Notes: a model not told the origin generated them from the sequence alone. A DNA stretch of 64,000 nt from Saprolegnia diclina VS20 (GCF_000281045.1 NW_008246105.1:281723-345722), one strand, 5' to 3'. Shown: positions 21,718 through 33,507, numbered from the stretch's first letter. A program made the numbers and translations.

Positions 21718-22665
21718 ATGGACGAGGTCTGCGGAGGTTGTGGCGTCGCGCTGCCATCGAACTGCCGCTTCTGCATGCACTGCGGCGCGCCCCACCACAC
21801 CAAGAGCTTCTGTGCTTGCGGCCACGACATCACCAACATGAAGTTCTGTGCTGGCTGCGGCGAGCCAACCCGTGCGACGCCAGCGCGGTCGGGCCCGGCC
21901 TACGCAGCGCCGCCAGTAGCAAAGGGGCTCGACATGGCGTCGATCGCCGAGTCCATCCGGCGCGAGCAAGAAGAGAAAGGCAACTTGCGGCTCAAGGCGC
22001 AGGAGCTTGCGGCCAAGAAACGGGCGGCGGCCGAAGCCCGCTTTGCCCAAGCCTACGGCAGCGTGCCACACCCCACAGCCTCGCCGGCGGTACCGTCACA
22101 TCACACTGTAGCATCGCTGGCGCCAAAGGCTCATGCACCAAATACGACGGCCGTTGGTTCGCATGGTGCGCAGTCAGCACCCCGTGCTTCAACCTACGTT
22201 CCGCCACCGCCGCCGACTACGTACTCTCGGCCGACAACCGCCGCTTCCACGTATGCCCGGCCAAAGAGTGCGCCCATGTCCCAGCCAACGCCATCTTCTG
22301 CGCACGCCTACCGCCCAGTGCCAGCGCAGTCGTCGCCGAACTCGTTTCGGCCGCACGTGTCGCCGCCACGGTCGTCGCCGCTGCCGTCGTCGTTTCCAGT
22401 ACAGCACGTGTTGCCGCCGGCGACAACGACAATGACGACACACAACAAGATCAACGGTGGAAGCCTCTTCCCGGCAGCGGCGTCGATCGCCACGTCGATG
22501 GCTCCGCCGGTTCTACCTGCTGCTTCGTCGTCAACAGCATCTTCAAACCAGCGCTTTGGGCCCCAAGGCTTTGTCCCGCCCCGCTTCATTCCGCCAGAAG
22601 ACGGGCAGAACCACGTTTACTCGGTAACGCAGACCGTCACGCGGTCCGTGACCTACACGCAGTAA
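21718..22665 (+). CDS. Double zinc-ribbon protein with Pro/Ser/Thr-rich tail
   Basis: Intronless, 315 aa. The first 55 residues contain a series of CxxC/CxC knuckles (CGGCGVALPSNCRFCMHCGA, FCACGHDI, FCAGCGEP) typical of double zinc ribbons. A charged helical segment follows (about 70-115, IAESIRREQEEKG, LAAKKRAAAEARFAQ), then a long disordered Pro/Ser/Thr-rich tail with PPPPPTTYSRPTTAASTYAR-like content. Function not recognised; such ribbons usually mediate protein or RNA contacts. Confidence 0.75.
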   Translation: MDEVCGGCGVALPSNCRFCMHCGAPHHTKSFCACGHDITNMKFCAGCGEPTRATPARSGPAYAAPPVAKGLDMASIAESIRREQEEKGNLRLKAQELAAKKRAAAEARFAQAYGSVPHPTASPAVPSHHTVASLAPKAHAPNTTAVGSHGAQSAPRASTYVPPPPPTTYSRPTTAASTYARPKSAPMSQPTPSSAHAYRPVPAQSSPNSFRPHVSPPRSSPLPSSFPVQHVLPPATTTMTTHNKINGGSLFPAAASIATSMAPPVLPAASSSTASSNQRFGPQGFVPPRFIPPEDGQNHVYSVTQTVTRSVTYTQ

Positions 22666-23157
22666 GACGACCTAAGCCAATGAGAACAACGCGACGATCA
22701 CTGTGCAGCAGGACACAGCGCGTTGCTCTAGTTGTTAGCATAGTAAACTACTAGTACTTGCTTACGGCCTCCGTGTCATCAGAGACACGCGATCGACGTG
22801 GTCCGTGGGCATCGGTTTGAGAAGGTGAGCGACCTGGGAAATCGCCACAGCTCCAAGCCAACACGGTCAGAGCCGCTGCGTTGGACGCCGTCGCATGGCC
22901 AACGTCGCGACGAGCTGCGATCATGACAACAGCGTGCACCCTGCCTGAGTCCCAAACAAGATGCGGTCATTTCAGTGATATCCTATTCATGTAAACGTTG
23001 CCACCCCACACCCAAGTCATTTCAAGTTATACACGTCCTCCGCGCTCGAATCGCACCTCTAGTCGGCTCTACCACTGCGTCAAGGGTGTATGCGACGTGG
23101 CCCAAGGACAACAATTTCAAAAGTCAACGCGGCCCACAACGAACGGTATAATTAGTG
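22666..23157. other. Intergenic region between convergent genes
   Basis: 492 bp between stop codons of convergent genes. No gene, tRNA or obvious repeat recognised. Confidence 0.5.
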
Positions 23158-26102
23158 TTAGGCAATATCAAACATGCCGGGCGCGTCGACGTCCGGTTGT
23201 GTCTGAAAGAGCGCAGCCTCGAGCGACGCGTACTGCGAGCCAAAGCTGTCGGAGAGCGCGCCAAAGACCTCGAGAATCTCGCCGTCGGGGTTTTGGATAA
23301 AGTGGCGGTACAGCTGCCGCGACCCGTCGAGCTCGAGCGTGAAGATCGCTATGTGCACGGTCGTCTCGACGAAATTTGGGTCGAGTGGGTCGCGGAGTTC
23401 GTACTCGCAGACGGCAGTCTTGCGCTGGGCGCCGTGAATTGACTTCCACCGCCCAGCACGGTCGCAGAGCTTCCTCACCTCGGCGGCCGAGACTTCAAAG
23501 TCATGGGGCACAAAGAACGTGCCTTCGCGCGCGTGGACGCGGCGGTACACGTCCAACATGCGGCCGTTCATGTGCAAATGGAGGAGGTACGTATAGAAGA
23601 GGACGGCGGCGAGACTCATGAGGATGCCGTAGAGGAGCAGCGTCAAGACGGCACCGACAATGCCGGTACCCTCCGAGAGCACGTAGCGCGCGTAGAGCTT
23701 GAACGCGTCGCCTTCTGCGCACCTAGAGAACCGCGCACCTGAATCTGCCTGTAGCAATCAAGAGGAAACCGTACGTGCAGAGGGCCGAGGTCGGGTCGAC
23801 GCACTCGGGGAGGTCGGCGCACGCGTAATTGTGCGAGATGAGATCGACCAGGAAGATGAGCAACGGGTCCAAGACTGTGCCAAGGCCAAAGCATGCAATG
23901 AAGCGGGAGCCAAGCTCGGGAAAGTCCCCGAGGACGCGCTGGCAAATGTACGCAATGAGCATGAGCAGCAGGAACGTAAGCATGTTGACAGCAACCCCGG
24001 CGCAGATGCAAATGACCTCAACGACGCTCGGCACAGTGTTCCAAATGTACTTGAGTACACATGTCGTGAGCGCGGGCTCGAATGTGAAGACGGGCACGTT
24101 GGCCGACCGAAGGTAGAGCCACTGACCGAGGTAGTGCACGTAGACGCGTAGCCAGAGCGCGAGAAGGAGGAAGGAGAGCATGAGCCAGAACTGCAGCGTG
24201 GACGCCTTGGCCAAGCCGAGGTCGGCAAACAGCTCTTGCTTGAGGTAGCGCAGCTTGCGGTAGACTGCAAAGCGCTGGTGCTTGGCGACCGTCTCATCGA
24301 GATGGCGGTTGGTCGTGAACGAGAACGAATCCCACGCATGCATGTCATTTGGGGGCACCGCCAGCGTCTTTTCGTCGTCGTCCTTCTCGTCTCGAGGCTC
24401 GTCGCCTTCGCTCTCGTCGGTGGCCCGTGGCGACCTCGGTTCGAGCAGCTCGATGGTTTCGTCGACCATCTATTCTCCATGATCTTACAGCACAATACTG
24501 AGAGCAAGAAGCCCACCGAGCGCACCAGTAGCGGCTTGGATTTGGTGCTGCGTCGGCGGAACCACGACTGCCACGACCGCTTCTTCCGCGGAGTTTTTTG
24601 CTTGGTCGGCGCCTCGACGAGGGCGGAATTCGACTCCGGGACGCCAGGAAGCACCCTGTTGCTGCTCTTTGTCTTTGGCTTGCGGTGCCGTGCGCTCTGG
24701 AGCTCGGCCGCGGCGTGGCCCCAGGAGACATGGTCGGCCAAGTGCTCGGGTTGGGGCTTGGGTTGGACGACACCTCCAATTGTGGCAGCATACTCCTGCT
24801 TCTGGAGCAGTGCGCGGTCGGTGGTTTCGAGCTTGAGGAGCTGGTTCATAAAGTCGACTTCAACGTCGTACTCGCGCTGGAGGACGCCAGCGTCGTCGAG
24901 CCGCTCGCGGGGCAAGTGCTTGGCCGTGAGGTACACATTGCAGAGCCACGCGCTGAGGTCCATCGTGTACATGCGCTCAATGTCCTGCGCCATTCGCGTT
25001 GCATACGATCGTCGACAACATGGGCGTACGTGGTACTTTGTGATCGTGTGGTCCACGTCGCCACGCAGCATCGGGACCTTGAAGCGACCTTCCAGAATGG
25101 TAAAGTCGGTCGTGCACGCCGGCAGCGCAGCCCACCCAACGACCGTGTCGTGCATCGCACTCGCGCCGCTGAGCAAATAGAGCTCGAGGATCACGACATT
25201 GGCTACACTCATGAGATATGGATACTTGGATAGAGTGTACCGGGGCGCAGGTCCAGCTCGGACGGGCAGACGCAAAAGATACTTTGGTTGACATTCAGTT
25301 CTGTGTTGTAAAAGTGACCGCGGTGGAAGATCGGCCGGGTGATGCCAGGGTAGTCGCGACCAATACCGCGCTCGCCCGCGACACCCCACGAGATCGGGTT
25401 GCCCCCGAGGTGGTCGTAGAGCGTTGCCAAGAGCACGTAGTGGCCTTGGGCCAGCTTGTCCTTGGGCGCACGAAGCATATGTACTTGGAGCTCGACAGGT
25501 TGCGGGATCTTGGCCCACTCGGCGCGGTACCGGCGCGTCTGAATTGAGACGTGCGCTGACGCGTCGCCGTACGTGTCTCGGACATGGGCCTAGACAAGGT
25601 CGCAAAGCTACAACATGCCGACGGAACCGACCTGCTGCTGGCCGAGGACGTTCTTCATGTGGCTTTCAGCTTGCTGGAAGACTTGCGATAGCTTCTTGGC
25701 CTGAAGCTCGACGACGTGCAGGCTCTGTCGCTCGCGCTTGGCCAAGTTGATTTTGTGCGCCTGCGCCTGCGCTTCGAGTCGCTTTTTTGTCTGCTTTTCC
25801 TTGTAGACGAGGAGGCTCTCGCGGGCAATGTACGCGTCGGCATCAGCCCGCGCCTGCGCAAGCCGCGCAGCTTCCAGCTCGGCTTCTTGCGCCGCGATCG
25901 TCTCGGTCGGCACCGACCCGACAACGACCTCGGCCGCAGGAACAAGCACGTCAAAGTGGTCGACGTACGACGGAATGACGACCGCGATCGACGCAAGGTC
26001 TGAAATTGCACCGTGCTCAACCGAGAGGTTGGGCGACGGGACGCCATCGTCACGCAGAAATGCCTCGAGCGCATCGTCGTCGCTCGTCGTCTCGGTCGTC
26101 AT
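23158..26102 (-). CDS. Coiled-coil protein with C2-like region and C-terminal multi-pass membrane domain
   Basis: Starting at MTTETTSDDDALEAF (26102; an in-frame ATG also at 26126), six exons can be joined. Residues about 60-145 form a coiled coil (AAQEAELEAARLAQARADAD, LEAQAQAHKINLAKRERQS). Next comes a beta-rich, possibly C2-like region (RRYRAEWAKIPQPVELQVH, GHYVLLATLYDHLGGNPISW, NVVILELYLLSG), then a basic linker and an acidic stretch. About five transmembrane helices follow (TLQFWLMLSFLLLALWL; VEVICICAGVAVNMLTFLLL; IVGAVLTLLLYGILMSLAAV). The soluble C-terminal domain contains FFVPHDFEVSAAEVRKL and LYRHFIQNPDGEILEVFG. Introns occur near 25601, 25237, 25030, 24510 and 23745. I do not recognise a named family; the layout suggests a large conserved protist membrane protein. 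Its start is at most 58 bp from that of the divergent phosphatase gene. Confidence 0.75.
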
Positions 26103-26160
26103 CCTCTGTAACTGCGACTCGACCAAAAAATAGACAGTCGCGAAACCTCATTGGCGTGGC
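26103..26160. promoter_or_regulatory. Very short bidirectional promoter
   Basis: Only 58 bp separate ATG 26102 (minus) from ATG 26161 (plus), or 34 bp if the minus gene starts at 26126. Both promoters must lie here or extend into the opposite coding sequences. Confidence 0.6.
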
Positions 26161-27137
26161 ATGGCGGCGCGCCGACCCAGCTACGCGTCCGCAAGCTTCA
26201 AGTCGGACCTCTTTACCGTCCGCGAAGTAGACTTCTCGTCGTCTCTGTTCGTCGCCATTACGATGGTGTCTAGTCGCTCGACAAGACGCCCAAGCACATC
26301 CTCGTCGAAGTCAAAAACAAGCGCACTCGTACCTCCATCACTGGCGCCGAGACGGGTGTCTCCGAGACCAACGAAGCCGCGATCGTCCAAGCCGCCCAAG
26401 TACGTCCTATGTAGCTGACGTTGCGACTGCAGGAATCGCATCGTAGCGACGCATCCTCAAGTACAACTCATCCGACTCGTCGTTGCGCAAGGCCATTCGC
26501 TGGCTTGGCGGCATGGTCGGCGTCTCGCGCGCGCCCCGGGACCTCGCACTGCTCAGCGCACACTTGGCAGTTGGCAGCGACGAGGCAGCCGCCAACTACG
26601 TGACGCTGTACGATGCTGGCATCACGCACATTTGCAACGTTGCGAGCCAATGCGACCTCCACTTCATGGGCAAGTTTGTGTACATGCATTTGAAGATCAA
26701 GGACACGCCCGAGCTCGACATGCGCCTGCACTTTGACGCGGTCTTTGCCTTTTTGAATCGGGCGCGGGACGTCAATGGCCGCGTTCTCGTCCACTGCGTC
26801 GCAGGTATCTCGATGGCCGTGCGATGCGGAGGCCGATGTCGGGTTAGGGGTGTCGCGCTCGGTCACGTTTGCGATCGCGTACCTCATGAAGGAAACCAAA
26901 ATGAATTTGCACCAAGCGTACGCGTTGCTCAAGCAGCGGCGGCCGCTCATGTGCCCAAACAAAGGCTTCCGCTACCAGCTTGCGCTGTACGAGGTACGCA
27001 TGCCTTTTGTGTTGCATTTTCACTTTGAAATGCGGTGGTAGATTGATCTGTATGGGTCGTCGTCGGTACTGCGCTCGGACGACAAGGACTGGGACTTTTA
27101 CGAGTGGAATGTGTACAAAGAGCGACTGCAAAAGTAG
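26161..27137 (+). CDS. Dual-specificity protein phosphatase
   Basis: Five exons separated by introns starting near 26227, 26401, 26805 and 26995 join into a DUSP of about 250 aa. The phosphatase core includes VTLYDAGITHICNVA, FVYMHLKIKDTPELDM (substrate-trapping Asp region), the cysteine loop HCVAGVSRS created across the intron at 26805-26847, and SVTFAIAYLMKETKMNLHQA with LLKQRRPLMCPNKGFRYQL. HCxxGxSRS contains the nucleophile Cys, the Arg and the usual Ser. The N-terminal extension of about 70 residues is basic and has no recognised domain. It should remove phosphate from Ser/Thr/Tyr residues, perhaps on MAP kinases. It converges on the molybdenum-cofactor gene, with only 62 bp between stop codons. 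Confidence 0.85.
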
Positions 27138-27199
27138 CGAAACCACGAATTTTGACGTGTATTTGATTGGGAAAGTCCAAATTTGCTGAAAGAGGTTCC

Positions 27200-29712
27200 T
27201 TACGCCTTGCCCTGGTGGTGATCGTGCGAGAGGTCGGCAAGGAGGTGCAACGCGTGGGGCAAGACGGTCGCAACCGCCTCAATGTTTTCAGCCACCGCGT
27301 TCGGTTTGCCCGGAAGCGTCAAGATCAGCGTTTGCCCGCGGAGCCCCGCAATGGGGCGGGAGAGGATCGCCATGGGCGTCACGAGGAGCGACGCTTGCAT
27401 GATCTTGAACACAAGGCCCGGTGCCTCCCGCTCCAGAAGCGGCTACATGTAGTCAAATCTACAGCTGCCGAGGTCGTAGAGCGTTCTTCTAGTACCTGGA
27501 TGGCCTCGGGCGTGCGATCCCGGGGGCTAAAGCCCGTGCCGCCGGACGTAAAGACGAGGTTGACGCGCAAGTCGTCGCACCAGCGCTGGACAGCGCTGCG
27601 AATCACGTCGACTTCGTCAGGCACCGTCGCTGCTTCCACAAGCGTCACGTCCAGTCCAGGGAGCGCTAGACGACAGCATAGCTGACATACAACCAGAATC
27701 AGAAAACGTACCAGAGAGGAGCTTGGCCATTATCGGACCGCTGCGATCGTCAGCCTCGCCACGTGACACGCGGTCGCTGACCTACATGACGTGAGTCCCA
27801 CCAGCCAAACACGCATCTTTTCACCGTCAAGATACACGCGCGGACAGCGAGTCGCGGTGCAGCCGTGGCCCGGGGCGCCGGTGCCAAAGGCCGGGCGACG
27901 GGCGGCAAGGCGGGTTGCTGCGCCGCCATGTCCTACCAGAGCATCCCATTGAAATCGAAGCGGTGCCATAACTACTAGCGTACGGCTTCCGAGAGGAACG
28001 TGCAGTCAACCCACGCACCCTCGTCCAAGCGGAGCCCGGTCGGAAGGTGCAAGAGAGCATTCGCAAAGCGGCAACTACGACATCCTTCGAGTCGATCTAT
28101 CCAGCACTGGAGGGATCGTACCTCAAGAGGCGGCTGCTGGCCTGGACACCGGTGCTTGTCGCGACAAATTGCTGTGCTTGGGCATTCCACGCAACGTTGG
28201 CGCGATGGTACTCGGGGCGCTCCTGGTCCAGCGGGAGGGCATGGGCCATTTTGGCTTTGAACGTGAGCGGGGCGCAGGACGTGGCGCCCCGCAGCTTGCG
28301 AAGCACAGGTGCGACAAGCAAGCACGACGTCACGAGGCACGACACGGGGTTCCCCGGCAGAGCAAACACGAGCTTGGCCGGACCTGCGGCCGATGGAATC
28401 TATGTTTCCATCTTTCAATCTTCCAAGCTCGCTCTCGATCGATTCGTGTACCGTCGCAAACGTCGTTGGCTTTCCGGGCTTCATGTGGATGCGACCAAAG
28501 TGCACCGTCCCGAGCTCTTGGAGCAGTGGCTTGACGAGATCGTGGTCGCCCTACGAGTTTTGTAAGAAAATCACTCATGACGACGCGCCGTGTACCATGC
28601 TGACGCCGCCGCTCGTGATGAGAATGTCAACGGTAGGCAAGACAGTCGTGACGCGCGTTCGGAGCGCGTCCATGTCGTCGCTGCAGATGCCTACGCGTTC
28701 GAAATGTTGAGAAAACGACCTAAAATTGTGAAAAAATATGAGACCGAGATCGACAACGACAGCGTCGGCCGCGCGCATGCTCGCCAGCAGCATGGGGCGG
28801 TTGCTGTCGCGGATCTTTCCGCCAGTGATCGACGAGCTGGCGTCCACGAGCTCGGACCCCGTCGAAAGAACGCCAACGATGGGCTTGCGGTGGACCAGAA
28901 CGTGCGTGGTGCCGACCTATAAGCATGTTTCTTAGTCGAGCCCGATGGTTTCTTATGGAAAAAGCAACGCACGGTGGCCAAGAGGCCAATGATGGCCGGC
29001 GTCACAACCTCGCCGGCCTCGACGACGATCTCGCCGCTTTGGATGTCGAACCCGATCGGGCGAACGTTGGTGCCGCTCGAGACCGCGTGGAGGACCTTGA
29101 TGGCGACTTCATTGCCGTCCTAGCACCGTTCATGACATGCCAACTGCGATAGAGTATCATTAGTACGGCATCACAAACGCCCTCGGTGTCTTCGATCTTG
29201 ACGACCGCATCGGCACCGTCGGGCACGGGACAGCCGGTTGTCACGTACGCCACGCACCCCGACGTCACTTGGCTGCCTGGCGCGTCACCGGCAGCAATGC
29301 GGTTGAGGACGGGGTACTAATAAGGTCACTATGAGAAGGACGCCATAAGGGCTATTGCTGCCGTACTTGGCCAACGCCATCGCTGGCCACGACGGCGTAG
29401 CCATCCATGACGGAGGCGCGAAAGGGCGGCAGTGGCTCCTAGCATAACAAGCTATTGCGAACCGGGACTGCAAGGTCGAGAGCGTACGCTGCTGCGAACT
29501 GTCTCGGCCACGACGCAGCCCAGCGCCTAGCAATTGATCGCTGTTGGACCTGCATGACGAGGCGACGCCGCGAGTACCTCATGGAGCGGGACCGCGGTCG
29601 TCTGCAGCGGCAGCGCCTTGGCCAGCACGATCTCAATGGCCTCCTGCATCGGCGTCATGTCGAACGCGCTGTTGCGCTTCCCGCCCTTCGTGTCCGAGCA
29701 CATGCAGCTCAT
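27200..29712 (-). CDS. CNX1: Molybdopterin molybdenumtransferase, MoeA-MogA fusion (CNX1 order)
   Basis: At least a dozen short introns separate exons that join into one protein. The N-terminal MoeA (E) domain has MTPMQEAIEIVLAKALPLQT, PLPPFRASVMDGYAVVASDG, TGCPVPDGADAVVKIED, VGVLSTGSELV, ILITSGGVSMGDHDLV and VFALPGNPVSCLV. After a Pro/Ala-rich linker the C-terminal MogA (G) domain has ILTVSDRVSRGEADDRSGP, LVFTSGGTGFSPRDRTPEAI and LPGKPNAVAENIEAV. MogA adenylates molybdopterin and MoeA inserts molybdate, giving cofactor for nitrate reductase and sulfite oxidase-type enzymes in the cytosol. The order MoeA then MogA is that of plant CNX1, not of animal gephyrin. Start ATG 29712 (29703 also possible); a TCCGGATA element lies at 29757-29764. 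Confidence 0.88.
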
Positions 29713-30249
29713 CTTGGCCGCGTGTGTTTTCCAACTTGATCCAAAATGCCACCTTGTCCGGATAGCGTACGAGCTAAATGCGGCACATGCCACTAATAAT
29801 GGTGATGACGTGGAGCAATGTGGGACCGGTATCCCGTCGTGCATTTCATGGTTTTTGGATGCAAGCCGCGGGGGACGAAGCCTGTATAGTAGGGACAGCG
29901 CTGGCTTGGAACGTGCTAAGTGCAGTCTACGCACAGAATGGTGCGAGGTGCCCTTGATGAGCCGTGCAGGGCCACGACCAGTTGGCTGACTTCAACAAAG
30001 GCGAGTAGCTTGTAAAATCCTACTGTGTAACTTTGGTCGAGGAAAAGTCAGTCAGTGCCCTTTTCACTTCGAAACTTGCGCTTTGACTCGACCAGCACCA
30101 ACGAACGCCTCGCGTCGCGGCCGCACCGCTGCCGCCATGCCTCGCCATGACGGCTCCGAGCGTCAACACCGTCTTTGCGCGATCCTCTCACGATAACTAC
30201 AGCTCCGCCTTGCTCAAGGCCCTCCGCTCGCTTCCGAGCTCGCGCCGCG
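29713..30249. promoter_or_regulatory. Intergenic region upstream of CNX1-like gene
   Basis: About 540 bp with no gene recognised. It carries TCCGGATA at 29757-29764, about 45-50 nt before the CNX1-like start, and the decayed leader of the downstream pseudogene. Confidence 0.4.
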
Positions 30250-30909
30250 CGCCACGACGTGCTCTCGACGTTCGCCATGCAGACGGGCACGCGCCCGCGC
30301 TTCGACGCCGACGGCATGAAGGCGGCCTTCGGCTACGACGAGATGAACCGCAGCACCTTCCTCGTCATTGTGCTCATGGCGATCGCGCGGATCGAGAAGG
30401 CCATGGACAGCTTGGCTTCCGCACCGACGACGGTGGCCGCTCAAGCCGCCATGAGCTCGACGCTTCACGGCGTCTCGTGGCCTCTCACCGCAGCGCCCAG
30501 CGGCAAGCTTGGTCACATCGTCTCCGCTGACCGCAGCCTCGTGGTGGTGGCATCGTTCGCGGCGCCGGACCGCATCTCGCGCGACAAGGTGCCTGACCTT
30601 ACGGGGTCGACCGGGTACTGGCACACACACGTCGTGTCGGTCAAGGTGGCCAAAACCGCACCACTGCCCAACGTGACTGTGCTCGATGGCCCGCTTTGGT
30701 GCGTGCTGCTGCGTCACCTCGACGCGATGACGGTCTCGGAGGAAGAGCTGCGGCCGTCAACGATGTCGCCAGCGACAGCTTTTCTCACAAGGCGCCTCCG
30801 ACGAACGTCGCCACAATTAACGTCAATCTTGACGTTTTCTCTTCAGCAAATCACGAGTTGTATGCTCCATATCGACTACAGTAGTTTCAATTTGGATAAG
30901 ACATTTTAA
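30250..30909 (+). pseudogene. Truncated paralogue of the coiled-coil protein at 35405
   Basis: The translated sequence closely follows the intact gene at 35405-36325 (QTGTRPRFDADGMKAAFGYD, RSTFLVIVLMAIARIEKA, VTVLDGPLWCVLLRHLDA). The position equivalent to the start codon is GTG (GTGCTCTCG against ATGTTCTCG). After SEEELR the reading frame is broken, with about 40 nt of parental sequence missing, and the coiled-coil half is absent. The A/T-rich tail after 30800 shows no similarity. An upstream in-frame ATG exists, so a shortened product cannot be excluded, but gene decay is the simpler reading. Confidence 0.7.
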
Positions 30910-31083
30910 TGACACTCGTTTGACAATTTACGTCTTTTCTGCAGCAATCGAGTTGGTATGCATACCCAAGGGATTGTCAGAGCAAGCTGCAACGTCAAGC
31001 AGTGATGCTCCTCGATGCAGTGACCACAATGACAAACAGAAAATGCTGGAGGAATACAAGTGTATAAATCAAGGTGTGAGTTT

Positions 31084-33507
31084 ATGCCAGGCGCCGCTTC
31101 TTGCGCGCCATCATCTGCAGCGCAAGGGCTTCCTGATCTTCCAAGTCGCCTGCGTCGCTGCTGCCGCTCGCCTCGTTCTCTTCATCGTCGTCATCACTGC
31201 CGTCGTTGTCGCTGCCGCTCATGCTTTCGTCGCTGCTGGCGCCAGCGAGACGAGGGCCGTCGTCCTCGTCCTCGTCACTGCCTTCGTCGCGCTCGCCCTT
31301 GAGCTTCATGCGGCGCTTGGCGTGCTTGGCGCGGACACGATCCTTCTCGAGCTGTCGATCTTCGGCATCCTTGAGCTGGAGGCGCGCCGCGACCTGCTGC
31401 GTAAAAGCCTCGGCCTTGGCCTCGACGTTCTCGTAGAGCTCCTTTGTGGCGACCGCCGACGCCTTGGAGAAGCGCTCGAACGGCGTCATCGAGTTGCCTT
31501 CGTCGTCAAACACCACCTTGTTGAGCGCGGCGGCGCCGACGCGGATCTTCTTTTGCTTCTTCTTGAGCGCCGCCTTGGTCGTCTCGTAATCGGGCAGTTG
31601 TTCGTCCTCGTCCTCCTTGTCCTCGTCTTCATCGTTGTCGCCGCTCTTGCCAGACCAGTCATGACGCTGCTTGACGACCAGCAACTCGTCGTCACTGTCT
31701 TCGTCATCGTCATCACTCGCATCGTCATCGTCATCACTCGCATCGTCATCACTCGCATCGTCGTCGCTGTCGGCCTTGGTCGGCGGCTTGGCACTGCCAA
31801 GGCGCTTGAGAAGCTTCTCGGCCTTGATCTTGTCCTTGAGCGCCTGGAGCTTGCGGTTGACGTTCTTCTTCTCGCGGTTGGCCTCGCGCGTCTGCACCGC
31901 GTCCTTGAGAAAGGGCATGCGGGGCGCGTGGGGAAGGCCGTAGGACGCGGCGAGCGCCTGCATGTCCATGGCTTCGGCGTTGAAGATGTCTTTGGCCGGC
32001 TGCAGGACGACCGACCGGACGTACGACATGAACGCCTTCTGCGCCATGAGCTTGAGGTCCTTGTCGGCGGCGACGATCGACGCGACCTTGCCCTGCGTGC
32101 TCGCCGTCTTTTGCGGGTTGACCTTGATCTTGGCAATCGGGATCTTGGCGTCGTTGAGACCTTGCAGGAGACCTTCTTCTTCGGACGGCAGCAACTGCAT
32201 GAGCGCGCGGCCGTTCTTGTTGTAGCGCGCGGTACGCCCGACGCGGTGGATGTAGTTGGCCACGTCTTCGGGCGCGTCGAGCTGCACGACCCAGTCGACG
32301 TTGGGGAAGTCGAGACCTCGGGCAGCAACGTCGGTCGCAAACATGACGGCGGCCGGCTTGTTCAAAAAGTTGTAGTACACATCGACGCGCTTCCCCTGCT
32401 TGTACTTGCCGTGGAGCGCCATGAGGGGCACGCCGGGCTGCATCTTGCAGAGCACTTCGTGGATAAAGCGCACTTGGCGACACGTGGACGCAAACACGAT
32501 CGTCTTTTGCTTCAGATGCGACTTGATAAAGGCGAAGAGCACGTCGAGCTTCTGGCCGACTTCGCACACGAGGTAGTTTTGCGTGAGGCCGCTCGGCGTC
32601 GCGGTCGTCGACTTTTCGTGCACGGCGACGTACTCGGGCTCGTTCAAACTCAGGCGCGCGAGGTCCTTGATCGACTTGGTCTGCGTCGCCGAAAAGAGCA
32701 TCGTCTGCCGCGACGGCGGGAGGTACCCGATGATGCTCGAGAGCTGCGTCGAGAAACCCATATCGAGGATGCGATCAGCTTCGTCCAGCACGAGCATCTA
32801 CGATACACTGAGTCCACGGTTCAACGGGTCAATGCGAACGAACCTGAAGGTTGGAGAGGTCAAAGTTGGGCGTCTGTTCCATGTGCTGAAGGAGGCGACC
32901 GGGCGTCGCAATGAGAATGTTCATCTTGATGATGCGGTACTGCTCCTCCTGGAAATTCTTGCCGCCAATGACGAGGCCCGCCGAGAACGTGTGCGTCTTG
33001 GCAAACCCGCGGAGCACCTCGAAAATCTGAAGCGCGAGCTCGCGCGTCGGCGAAATGACGAGGCCGCCAAGACCGTCTTCCACGTCCCAGCGCAGACGAT
33101 ACAGCTTCTCAATGAGCGGGATCAAGAAGGCTACGATGACGCGCATGAGTGCATTGTCGACGCATAGAGTCGGATGATACGCACCGAGCGTCTTGCCGGA
33201 ACCCGTCTTCGCCGCAGCGAGGATGTCGCGCCTACACGTAGATGCAAGTGAGAGAGTGCTCGGGCGCGCCTTGGACAGCGTACCCGGCGAGCGCGTGCGG
33301 GATCGCGCCAATCTGAATCTTGGTGGGCTTGGTGAACTTGCAGCGCTTGAGCCCGTTCTTGGTCGACACGGAGAGCGGCAGCGTGTCAAAGGACTCGACG
33401 TCGTCCATCTGCGAGCCGCGCGCCGGCGTCTCGAGCTCAATGCGCTCGTTGAGGACCGCGACTTCCTTGCTCTCCCGCTCGTGCAGCTTCCCTTCGTCCT
33501 TGGCCAT
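31084..33507 (-). CDS. DBP4: DEAD-box RNA helicase, Dbp4/DDX10 type
   Basis: Four exons with introns near 33303, 33190 and 32850 give a long helicase. The Q motif region [18 protein letters not shown] is followed by [11 protein letters not shown] (motif I), [13 protein letters not shown] (Ia), [12 protein letters not shown] (Ib), [13 protein letters not shown] (II), LFSATQ (III), [20 protein letters not shown] and [15 protein letters not shown] (V-VI). The long C-terminal extension has an IKVNPQKT segment, EAFMSYVRS-like [19 protein letters not shown], Asp/Ser-rich acidic tracts and a basic end ([10 protein letters not shown]). This combination is typical of Dbp4/DDX10, which acts in the nucleolus releasing snoRNAs during 18S rRNA processing. 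Divergent from the prenyltransferase gene with about 0.4 kb between starts. Confidence 0.92.

Noticed and set aside
23158-25605. Meckelin/TMEM67 identity for the multi-pass membrane protein
   Set aside because: The N-terminal cysteine-rich domain of meckelin is absent and the coiled-coil start does not fit.
31680-31770. Simple-sequence repeat (TCATCG-rich) as an independent microsatellite
   Set aside because: It lies inside the helicase coding sequence and simply encodes the Asp/Ala/Ser acidic tract.
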